A stretch of 64,000 bases of DNA from Heliopora coerulea (lineage: Eukaryota > Cnidaria > Anthozoa > Scleralcyonacea > Helioporidae). The stretch lies in the NCBI GenBank assembly GCA_030142905.1, contig JASJOG010000066.1, positions 620,001-684,000 of the forward strand, in the 5' to 3' direction. Both the position numbers and the translations under genes were made by a program. Shown piece after piece: positions 1 to 9,800 of the stretch. Below the pieces are notes generated by a model, which did no database searches, was not told the origin of the DNA, and saw only the letters and a list, made by a program, of their open reading frames with translations. Numbering within the stretch: position 1 is the stretch's first letter; every line of letters starts with the position of its first letter.

Positions 1-2
1 CA

Positions 3-1410
3 CATAATTTTACACTGAAAAATACTGACTCAGTTATTATCTGGTTCAATGAGCTGACAGATAAATCAGATCGCTCATTTATCAGCTTCGACATAGTTGA
101 CTTCTACCCCTCGATATCTGAAAAATTACTTCTAGACGCCCTGACGTTTGCATCAAACCACGACGAAATAACCGAAGACGAGAAAAACATTATTATCCAG
201 GCAAAGAAATCTGTTCTCTTCGACGAAAACACAGCTTGGTGCAAGAAATCATCGACCTCGCTTTTTGACGTGACGATGGGTTCGTTTGACGGAATAGAAA
301 CATGTGAAATTGTCGGCTCCTTCCTACTGTCAAAACTAACACCGCTATATGACAACAACATCGGACTTTACAGAGACGACCGACTTGCTGCCTTTAACAA
401 ATCACCGAAAGAAATTGAGAATATGAAGAAGTACATCTGCAAAACATTTAATGACCACGGCCTCAAGATCACCATTGAAGGTAACAAAAAGTGCGTTAAC
501 TAGCTCGACATCACACTAGACCTTAGATCCGCCACCTACAAACCATTTATGAAACCGGGAAACATACCGCAGTATATAAACAACCGCAGCAATCATCCTC
601 CTTCCATTCTACGTACCATACCTGAATCAATCAACAGAAGACTCTCCAAAATATCATCAGACAAAAAATTGTTTGATACAGCCATTCCGCCGTATCAGGA
701 AGCCTTACAAAAAAGCAAATACAATCACACGCTAAAGTTTAATCCTAAACCCGCGAAACCAAAGCGTTCAAGAACCAGACGCGTCACGTGGTTTAATGCG
801 CTATACAACTCCAACGCAGCAACAAATATAGGCCACAAATTCCTAAAAATCATCGACAAATGCTTCCCACCAGACCATCCACTGCACAAAATCCTAAACA
901 GAAACACTGTTAAACTCAGTTACAGCTGCATGCTAAATTTCCACAACATAATCTCTGCCCACAACAAATCTCTACTCACGAAAGCACAGCAAACAACCAC
1001 AACAGACGACACCGAAAACCGAGAGTATAACTGCCGACAGAAAGTTTCCTGTCCTTTGTCTGGAAAATGCCTAGCAGAAAGCATCGTTTACCAAGCGACG
1101 GTAACCAGGGAAGACAACAACGAAATTCAAACGTACGTTGGACTCACTGCAGGCAGTTTCAAAACCAGGTTCAATAACCACCGCAGTTCATTCAAACATA
1201 CGAACAAGAAACACGCAACAGAACTTAGCAAATACATCTGGTCTTTAAGAGAATCAAATGTTCCATACTGAATCAAATGGAAAATCCTTAGGAATTGTAA
1301 GGCTTATTCTAACAAAACAAAACGTTGTAATCTTTGCCTTCATGAAAAATTTTAATTGTTTACCACCCGGAATTGAGCTCACTCAACAGAAGAAATGAAC
1401 TTATAACTAC
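3..1410 (+). pseudogene. Penelope-like element reverse transcriptase plus GIY-YIG endonuclease, broken, 5' end outside window
   Basis: One reading frame runs from the window edge. It contains reverse transcriptase motif A ([12 protein letters not shown], about 84-119), motif B (TMGSFDG near 273-293) and motif C (YRDD near 370-381). A C-terminal zinc-knuckle and GIY-YIG module follows: CPLSGKCL near 1050, TYVGLT near 1131, FKTRFNNH near 1158, TELSKYIW near 1220. This order is typical of Penelope-like retroelements. The frame is interrupted by TAG at 501-503, TGA at 1269-1271 and TAA near 1354, yet the sequence after each stop still matches the family (for example KRCNLCLHEK near 1322). It is therefore a decayed copy, not a host gene. 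The upstream part of the element lies before base 1. Confidence 0.85.
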
Positions 1411-1623
1411 ATGCAGACACAGAAAGATATTCCTATAAAACAACCAATAACTCTACTGTAAACACTATTGTAAACTGACACCTATTTAGTCTATGACGCT
1501 ATATTTCATTTAAGTAACCAAGTTCTCTGGCATGTCACAACAAACGCGATTATCACCTGACGAGTGTGGCAACCTTAGCTTGCCGTACGAAACAAATTTG
1601 TCGTGATTAAAAAGTTCTATGAA

Positions 1624-1985
1624 GTAATTCGAGTTTTGTCTCTCACTTCTGAGGACAACGAGACACGAACATACATAGGCGTCACAGCAAACGACTTCAA
1701 AACCAGATACCGAAACCACAGCAAATCACTGAACAACAAAAAATACCGTAACGAAACTGAACTCTCCAAACACGTATGGCAACTCAAGGACAACAAACGA
1801 AAATACACAATCAAGTGGGAAATCATCAAACAGCTCCCATCATGTAAAGCAGGATCTAGAAAATGCCGCCTATGATTAGAAGAAAAGCTATTAATCTTGA
1901 AGGGACGTAAAAAGAACATCCTAAATAAATGATCGGAGCTTTCCAGTGCATGCCGACATGTAACACAACACTATCTGTGAACTTG
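1624..1985 (+). pseudogene. Second Penelope-like element fragment, GIY-YIG C-terminus
   Basis: A second copy of the same GIY-YIG C-terminus, starting inside the domain: TYIGVTANDFKTRYRNH, then TELSKHVW and YTIKWEII, then a cysteine cluster. An in-frame TGA (about 1873-1875) sits where the family has a second cysteine after CRL, and further stops follow. It is 5'-truncated, as reverse-transcribed copies often are. Its 3' flank leads directly into a hammerhead-like motif at 2015-2066, the expected position in this element class. Confidence 0.8.
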
Positions 1986-2014
1986 CAAATATTATAAATG
2001 TGTGAATAATTAAT

Positions 2015-2066
2015 CTGTCAGTTGCCTGATGATCGCCTGAGCGCGTGAAACTTAGAGTAGCGACAG
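2015..2066 (+). ncRNA. Hammerhead-like ribozyme motif at the 3' end of the PLE fragment
   Basis: Core CTGATGA at 2026-2032 and GAAA at 2047-2050 flank a short stem II (CGC 2034-2036 with GCG 2043-2045). Stem III is tiny (ACT 2050-2052 with AGT 2056-2058). The predicted cleavage triplet is GTA (2057-2059). Stem I pairs CTGTC (2015-2019) with GACAG (2062-2066) plus GC/GC next to the core. There is a T:T mismatch at the base of stem II, so activity is uncertain. Hammerheads with minimal stem III are described for Penelope-like elements. Confidence 0.6.
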
Positions 2067-2117
2067 TAAAAAAATTTTGTCTATTTTACTGAGGAAAATT
2101 CAAAAGAAAATCATAAC

Positions 2118-2310
2118 CGTGTCTAGTCTTTATATGTGATAAATACACGTGTCTTTATAGGTGAAGTAGTTAATTTTTTTCGGCTTACCAAAGATAAATT
2201 TCCAAACTTTCTTCACGAATTAGCGTATTAGGAGGTTCATTTTAGAAGACATCAAAAAAGCTTTACAGGATCTAAAACACTCCTGTTCGGTTTTTAAATA
2301 TTATATATAT
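2118..2310. repeat. Dispersed repeat fragment shared with 12443-12660
   Basis: This segment contains CTTTATATGTGATAAA, then AAATTTCCAAA, GGTTCATTTT.GAAGACAT and ACCTAAAACACTCC-like strings. The same strings recur in the same order and strand at 12443-12660 inside a GPCR intron. It is a non-coding dispersed repeat of unknown class. Confidence 0.6.
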
Positions 2311-2320
2311 ATATATATAA

Positions 2321-2357
<37 letters not shown>
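2299..2357. repeat. (TA)n microsatellite
   Basis: An almost pure TA dinucleotide tract with one short interruption. Confidence 0.9.
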
Positions 2358-2360
<3 letters not shown>

Positions 2361-2463
2361 AAAGGTGAGGAGCAGGAAGGTTGCAGTGTTGGTTTGAAAA
2401 TGAAGAGCGCTATATACCATACCAGTAGAGCGAATAAAGAAGTAAAATAGACAAAATTTTTTG

Positions 2464-2515
2464 CTGTCGCTACTCTGAGTTTCACGCGCTCAGGCGATCA
2501 TCAGGCAACTGACAG
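2464..2515 (-). ncRNA. Hammerhead-like ribozyme motif, minus-strand partner
   Basis: This is the reverse complement of the motif at 2015-2066, in the right arm of the inverted repeat. It has the same CTGATGA and GAAA core, the same stem I pairing and the same T:T mismatch. It belongs to the opposing copy of the same element end. Confidence 0.55.
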
Positions 2516-2552
2516 ATTAATGCGACAGCAAAAAATTTTGTCTATTTTACTT

Positions 2553-2553
<1 letters not shown>

Positions 2554-2596
<43 letters not shown>
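2554..2596. repeat. (TA)n microsatellite
   Basis: A TA dinucleotide tract between the PLE inverted repeat and the next fold-back element. Confidence 0.9.
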
Positions 2597-2598
<2 letters not shown>

Positions 2599-2599
2599 T

Positions 2600-2924
2600 A
2601 AAGAAAATGATGCGACAAAAAGAAGATCAATGTAGAATAACCACTCGTTCGTTTCAAATAAATAACGTTTTATTTCATGTGAGAATAACATTTCATGTGA
2701 AAATAACGTTTTATATGAAATAAAACGTTATTCATTTGAAAAGCGTGTGAAATAAAACGTTATTTATTTGGAAAGTGTGTGAAATAAAACGTTACTTATT
2801 TGAAAAGTTTGCAAGATAAAACGCTATTTATTTGAAAAAAGTGTGTGAAATAAAACGTTATTTATTTGAAACGAACGAGTGGTTATTCTACATTGATCTT
2901 TTTTTTTGTCACACCATTTTCTTT
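2600..2924. repeat. Fold-back (MITE-like) element with internal 32-bp tandem repeats
   Basis: The ends are inverted repeats of about 77 bp (2600-2677 against 2847-2923), sharing CAATGTAGAATAACCACTCG. Between them lie about five tandem units of roughly 32 bp built on GAAATAAAACGTTATTTATT (2718-2870). The arms themselves contain that unit, so the whole element can fold on itself. No coding capacity is visible. Both sides abut TA-rich tracts, so no target duplication could be read. Confidence 0.8.
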
Positions 2925-2954
2925 ATAATCGATACTTGTGTTCGATCATACTTT

Positions 2955-3060
2955 TGATATATATATATATATATATATATATAACTTTAATAAAGTTAGA
3001 AGAACGTTTGCTACTCGGAGTTTCACGTGTCTACAACACGATCATCTAACTTTATTAAAG
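2955..3060. repeat. (AT)n tract and short palindrome enclosing a degenerate hammerhead-like motif
   Basis: An (AT)n run at 2957-2982 is followed by AACTTTAATAAAGTTAGA and its inverse TCTAACTTTATTAAAGTT. On the minus strand between them lies GATGA, then a 5-bp stem (CGTGT/ACACG), then GAAACTCCGAGTA. This is the same architecture as the hammerhead-like motif at 2015 but with CT of CTGATGA replaced. It is a decayed element end. Confidence 0.55.
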
Positions 3061-3158
3061 TTATTTCGCTCTACCTACATGGTATCGAGCACTCTCAAAC
3101 CAAGCGTCAACTGTGTTTCTTGTATGATACACTTTTGCTTTTGCTATATATATATATA

Positions 3159-3204
3159 ACTACAGACGGAACCGTTTCGGCCTATTGGGCCTCATCAGTG
3201 TAGT
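3159..3204 (-). ncRNA. Type I hammerhead ribozyme (Penelope-like element or retrozyme)
   Basis: Read on the minus strand, every hammerhead part is present and paired. Stem I is ACTACA (3204-3199) with TGTAGT (3164-3159). The core CTGATGA occupies 3198-3192. Stem II is GGCC-CAATA-GGCC (3191-3179). GAAA follows at 3178-3175. Stem III is ACGG-TT-CCGT (3175-3166), and C3165 completes the GTC cleavage triplet. Cleavage is predicted between 3165 and 3164. The very short stem III is typical of hammerheads in Penelope-like elements and animal retrozymes. No protein-coding partner is directly attached, so this may be a non-autonomous copy. Confidence 0.88.
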
Positions 3205-3344
3205 GCTGATGAGCAGGATGGAGTAGCCTACATTACATAGACAACTCAGATGTCCCACGGTTGTGGTACATATAAGCCATGCCAGAGCGCTCTAACTAGA
3301 GACTAGTGAGCGTGCGCAAATGTGCTAGCGGCATATACACATTT

Positions 3345-3460
3345 ATTAATTATCTATATTTCTCTATATATCTATATCTATCCATCCATCTATTCACCCA
3401 CCTATCCATCTGTCCATCCATCAATCTATTTATCTATCAGTCTATCTATATACATACATT
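3345..3460. repeat. (TATC/CATC)n degenerate microsatellite
   Basis: An interrupted tetranucleotide tract of TCTA, CATC and TATC units. Confidence 0.85.
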
Positions 3461-3813
3461 ATCTTCATTAGAAACAATTTAAGTTAATATTAAGGCAGAT
3501 ATGAGGATTTAATAGATAGACAAACAGAAAGACGGACGGATGGGTAGATAGATTCCCTTGTTTTTCCAAACCTATGGTATTTGTTGATGCACATGTCAAT
3601 GTATGTCCATGTTTGACTTTTGTCTGACTGTCAGTCTTTTTTCTGTTTATCTGCATAATAAGATCTCTGTCTGTCAGTTTATATTTGAGTTGATTTATTT
3701 AGATTACAACCTCAACAGAATAATTATGAAAATGAAAAATTAATTTTCATTTTCCTCCAATAATACAACTTATGATGATTAACTGATTTATATATTTTTT
3801 TTGTTCATTATAG

Positions 3814-3846
3814 AGCATATCCAAAAATCTAATCGAGTTGTCCCAG
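3814..3846 (+). CDS. Adhesion GPCR, small upstream exon (GAIN subdomain)
   Basis: A 33-nt exon between TTATAG and GTTTGT, encoding SISKNLIELSQ. It ends in phase 0, which matches the next exon (TGNDFLGVVSNLL). Short helical segments of this kind precede the GAIN domain in such receptors. It is called on splice signals, phase and sequence style only. Confidence 0.5.
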
Positions 3847-6800
3847 GTTTGTATAGGACATAACTTGAATATCATCAGTCATGCCAATTTGGAAGTGAAT
3901 TAATTAACCCTATTCAGACTGGGCTTTTTGGGGAGTGCCCGCGGTCAATATCTTAAAAACTAGTCGATGCAGCATCGCCAACTTTTCAAAGGATAATCTA
4001 CTTCCCATTTGGAGGTTCCGAACGCCATTTGTTAACAAAGCGATAGGTATTGAGATGTAATTATGGTATCATGTTCTGAGATTTTGAGTTGCAATCAAAA
4101 ATTGGAGTGTCGTGTTTAAAAGGTAATTTCTCCAATTTTGTTTGAAGTCAATAGCATCTTAAAACATCTTCTTAATAGCAAACTATTTTTCTTATAGAAA
4201 AATTTAGAAACGTAACAACTTAAAAATTTCACTGTCAAATCTTTGCAAGAGTAAGGATTATGAATTTATCTGTAGATTTTTTCAGTTATTTATTTTCAAC
4301 TGGTTTTTCGAAGTGATAAAAGTAAATAACATTCAGAAAAAGTCGTTCAATTTTCAAACGTGCTACCAATATAGTTCAGTAGGTATTAACTGTCAAATTA
4401 AGCGCTTGTGCTTTCTGCCCTCCAGAGCCTGAATAGAATGGAAACAATTTTCATCCTTCAATAACTAAATAGAGATAGTCAATCTCACAAGTCAACTTAA
4501 ACTAACGAGCAAAGTCGGTTTTTCAAAGCCTGGATTTTGTCCTTCAATTTTTTCCTCATATTTTCAAAATTTCTCGGGTTAGGGCTAGGATTAAGATCAG
4601 ATTTCGTGTTCTCTTCAGTTTATATTTTACAAAATAAAAAAACAACTGTGCCTATGTTGGAAGTAAGAGTTACAAATAATAAGGTTGCAAAAAGTGCCAT
4701 TCGAAGGATAAAATGTAAGTTGGATCATTCCAAAACCAATGACAGCGCTGTTTACTCTCCAGAAGTGATTTGCCGTATAAGCTAAGCTACAACCTTTGCC
4801 ACACATTCGTGGAACAGGAACACAAATGACTCTCTGCCAACTGCAACAGAGAGAAAAGGAGTATGGCTCCCTCCCTCTCCCCTCCAGCTCTCCTCAGCCT
4901 GCTCCAACAATGTTGGTTCATTCCATCTTTTCAAATTATGCTGTGCCACACGTGAGACGAAAACTGACAAAAAACTTGCAACATGTAGGAGGAGGGAAGG
5001 ATGGGGGGCTGAAAAAGTGTTGATTTTTAGGTTTTTTCCTTATATTTTTGGCCAGAATTGTATCTTATCTCAGCTTCGAACGACCGATTACCGGTTATTT
5101 TAACTTTTGCTGTCTGCGTGATGTAGTTTTTCCCTCATTAGTTTACTTTATGAGTTTGAACATAGTATATGTTCCTCTGTTAACTATTCTATGGAAAAGA
5201 TATGATTAAATTTCACAGTAATACTTCGAGGTTTGGTTTTACCCTGGGTTATGGACGAAAATCATGGGTTGAGGTTAATCTTGGCAGTAATTGCCGAAAC
5301 GGACTCGATTGATTATCATAGCGTTTCATGCATGGCGTTAACTTCTTTAGAGTAGACTGGAAAAATGATAACTAGGAAATGTCAAACATTAGGTACTTGT
5401 TTCAGGTTGCTGTAGTTTGAATCGACCGTTTTATAGGTAAACATCACGACAACGAATGCTGGCTTGGTGTCTAGGGAACTTTAACAAACCAGAATAATAT
5501 TTTTTCAGATTCTAAGACGCTGTAACGAGCTACATTAAGTGCCCTTCAAATACCACGTACTATTCGGTTACTGACTTAAATGTGATAATTATCTATTTTC
5601 TTTTATGTAACTGATAAAAGTGAATAAACTGTCTTGATGACATCATTCCATTTCCTTCATATATTGAGCAAGCCCAACTTATCCTAGCCTTTACATGTAT
5701 GGTTTTCCTGATATCTTCAACTTGGATTAAGTATTTCAACTAACTTGCAGTGACACAGCAACAGAAATCAGCCGTTCGACTTAACATTTCCTCAAACATG
5801 TTGCACAAACCCACTTCGTTACGAATATTTTTGAGTGAATACAAAATTGAGTGGTAGCGACAATACCTAGTAAAGTTTCTGGATCACATCTTTTTACCAG
5901 CCTGGGAACGCCTATCGACCATTTGAGAACAACTTTAATCCAAATCAAACTATTGTAAGCTAGATTTTTGTATATAACTCCATGACTCAACTTTAGGTTA
6001 TTGCACAGGAAAAAAAAATTGCAAAATGAAGCTCTGACTGGTAAATCTACAGATTGCACTTGCCTGAGTCCCATTTGGTCCCTTTTTATTACAAACATAA
6101 CGTATATAGTATGCGACTTATATGCAAGCATAGCATTACCGAATGAAGGTAGGGACTTTAAAGAAATATAAAATACTCATTAACAATTTACGAAGTAAAC
6201 AAAAAGGAAATTGGCTTCTAATTAGTATGTTGTAAATAGGATAGAGAATACTAATTAGAATTATGAACTTTTCCCAACGATTTTCTATGTTAAAATTTAA
6301 GGAAACTTCAAAATAGTCGGTAAATTTGGCTATTGGCATCAGAACTGTATAGGATTTACTACGGCTGGCCTTCGGCTTGCCTTGTAAGCATTATACAGTT
6401 CAGCTGCTAATATTGCATTTATTACCTAAGAGTTTCTCGCCGCTAAAATATTTACTATGTAAATTCGCCAACTAATTTAACTATACTTTTTAACAGACTG
6501 GTAACGACTTTCTTGGTGTTGTAAGCAATTTACTCTCAGTGGAATGGGATTCTGCATTTGAAAGCCAAAAATCTAACAGGACAACTAAAAGGTACAAATT
6601 GCATGGACCAGACATGCTATTAATACACACAATGTCACAAACATTCTCTAACTCCGCCTCCAGTTTATTGTCTGTAAATGCTGTGAATCGGGTACAGAAT
6701 TCTAATTAGAATTATGAACTTTTCTCTTCGATTTTATGTGTTAAAATGTACTGAAAGTTCAAAATGGCTGGTATACATCGCCATTTAAATGTTTTAGTTC

Positions 6801-9800
6801 GACCATACAGTTCGGCTGCCCATGTTGTATCTAGTACTTATTTAATTGGTCAGATCCACCCCCAATTGCAGTAGAAATCAGAATGTTTATATTTTAAGCC
6901 AGAAAATTTATTTCTTAGGATCATCTCGCTTCTGGACGCTTACTCGGACAGAGTTTCAATAACCGAAGATGGAAACCAAACTCAAGTGGAAAAAAACCTG
7001 GCATTCTATACTCAGATTATCTATACTCAGATTATACAACACTAACATCGATAGTTCTACCACATTCAATTCTTAATGACAAGAACAGCTCCGTATCCAG
7101 ACGAGTTTCTGTGATAGTTTACAGGAATTCGACGTTTTTTCTACCAATGAATAAAAATGTAACTCAAGCGTCCCAACTCGTCGTGTCAGCCAGATTTGAC
7201 GGTAACCAAAGTTTCACGAATCTTACAGATCCTGTGGTTATCAAGTTTGCTTCTGACAAATTAAGTCATGTTAGACCTATGTGCGTATTTTGGGAGAGAG
7301 ATGGAAGCAATGGGCTCGGTGATTGGTCTGGAGAAGGATGCACATACATGGACACAAAAGAAGGAATATCAACCTGTCATTGCAATCATTTAACACATTT
7401 TGCGATGATTTTGGTAGGTCATTTTCCATTTGCCCATTCATTGCTCTTTCCCCTTTCTTCTTGGCTTAAATAAAAAACAAACAAATGATCTTTGGCATAA
7501 ATATTATTTATTTCATCTGCTTTTTCCTCTACTGATTAATTCATCCGTTTGTTCGTTCCTTCTTCCGTTCGTTCTCCTATATGCTTTCTTTTTTTCACGT
7601 TTATTATTCACTTTTCTACTTTTTTATCCTTTCTTCTTTTTCTTTTTTTTTTTGCTCTCTTATGTCTTCTTCCAGTTTTTCACTTTTTCATTTGCTATCT
7701 TCTTGTTTCCTTGTTTCCTTTTTTACAGCTTCATTTATTTTTACCTCTTTTTAAAATATCGTACATATTTCTTTTTACTTAATTCCCACCGTTTTTCTTT
7801 CTTTTCATTTCTAAGTTCATCCTTTTTCTTTTAATGTTTACTTCGCTCCTGACTTTCTGTTTTTACAGCCATCTTCTGCCATACGCGGCCTTAGACTAGC
7901 TCTTCTTTGACTGTTTAGCAGTTTTTTGGCTTCTATTACGTCTTTCGGTGACGTAACTTGTTCCGCTGGTCTGATATGCTGGTATGATTTTTAGGATCCT
8001 TACAGCAACGGGAAAACATCAACAGATCATGACAACGTATTGAGTATTGTGTCATATATTGGCTGTGGGTTGTCTTTGGTTGGAGTGACATTTACCGTGA
8101 TCAGTTTTCTTCTTTTCAAGTGAGATTCAAAAGTTTAGTTTTTAGTATTTAAATGCTCATACAAGGAAGTCTTTATAGGGCATGTATGAAATATGTCGGC
8201 ATTGTTGAGATTGTCTTACACAACATTTTTCATGCGAAGTAATGAAGTTCTCGTATCTCTAAATCAGAAAATTAATCTTACAATTTAGATCGTTAAATCT
8301 TTCAAGTATATCTAATGTGTATACATATATATATATGTTATTATCACATATATATGTATATATATGTTATTCTCACATAGAGTACTGTTGGATCGGTTCT
8401 ATCTTGCAACCTGATTGGTTTTTCTACCACTATAATGTCACTTCATATCCGACTAGTTGATAAAAACAAGATGACGGTATGTTTTCTTTAGCCTTATATA
8501 TGTGACATACCACACTGTTACTTGAAAAATTTAATGATAAAATTCCGAAATGTTTGAGAAACTTAATAGCAACATAGATTATTAGATTTATTAAACTGAA
8601 AGATGAAATTCATTCGTATCTACCTGGTTGTACTTTGAAAAAATTATCGATTCTTTTGAAAGCGTTTTCCCAAGCAAAACCAAAGTGGACAAAATCAAGC
8701 TAATAACTCACAATTTGCCAGACGTTCACCAGTACTATGAATTCTTGGAAGTAAATTGCGAATAGGAAGGAAAAGCGTCATCTCTGTGCACCGCCAAGGA
8801 AATAAGTACTTTTCGTTAAAGTTTCGAAGCTTTTTTTGACCATATCAAAATTTTGAAAGCAAAATCTTCACATATGCCATGCTATAATAAATAAATGAAC
8901 AACTTTTTGACTTAGCAAAAAATTAGTTTAGTGTTTATTCGAATGTTGTGACTTTCTGGTGTTTGGCATATTTTTGAAGCTGTTTACATTTCAGCGAGTA
9001 ATCTATGTAGATGATTGTAACTACTATGATAGAAATGTGAGTTGATAGTGACTAAAGCTCGTTGTTTTGAAGTGATTCAACTGACCTTAACCATCATGAA
9101 GTTTTGTGTCTTATTAATCTTTTGGCTATTTGATAAAAAAAATAACTCCCATTCGCTGTTGTCATACGGGAACTCATGGCTGACCTGGCATTTCGTACCT
9201 CCTATGCGAGCTATAAGGGCTTTTAAATTACTTGAGCAAGTGGTGTAACTGTAATTTGTATACAGAATTTAATGTACGAGTATTTATGAAAGAATGAACT
9301 TCAACTAGCTTATAAAAGATCGCAATGTCAGTCCCACATACAACTGACCGCAATATTGTTCACTATATATTCACGTTAGGGAAGTAATTTCGAAAGTTTC
9401 TGGTCGATCAATCACAATGGGATTAAACATCTTGAAATAAAAACAATCACATTCCACAGTTAAATTCGTGCTGGCAATTGTTTCTCAATGTTAGGATTCC
9501 TGCTGGAACAGTCGCACTCGTAATAGCAATATTAGATCACATTCCACATGTAGAGATGAGTTCAAAATATTATCCCTTTGTATATCTTTTAAAGTTGTGC
9601 TCAAGTTCCTAAATTTTCTGTGTTGCTTAGCGTCTAAGCGACCTTATACGACTGGAACTGAGGAAAGGTAGAAACATGAGGCTTGAAGGATAACAATATA
9701 TTATGTTGTAGGTATGGGTAAAAAGTGTTGATAATATGAGGATGAACTGAGAGGCTTACTTACTGATAGAATGATCTAAAATTTTTGAGAAGTGGAAAAA

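Larger units (their letters stand above)
2011..2520. repeat. Inverted repeat of a Penelope-like element end (arms 2011-2089 and 2442-2519)
   Basis: The two arms of about 78 bp are near-perfect reverse complements, differing at only a few positions. Each carries the motif GATGATCGCCTGAGCGCGTG. The centre (2090-2441) holds a dispersed-repeat fragment and a (TA)n tract. A partial third copy of the arm terminus (ACAGCAAAAAATTTTGTC) continues at 2524-2552. Tail-to-tail ends like this are common for Penelope-like elements. Confidence 0.8.

Noticed and set aside
2640..2890. CRISPR-like array of about 32-bp repeats
   Set aside because: The units are directly contiguous without unique spacers, and the genome is eukaryotic. 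They are tandem repeats inside a fold-back element.
7430..7834. 134-codon Phe/Leu-rich frame resembling a membrane protein
   Set aside because: It is the translation of a pyrimidine-rich low-complexity intron tract.
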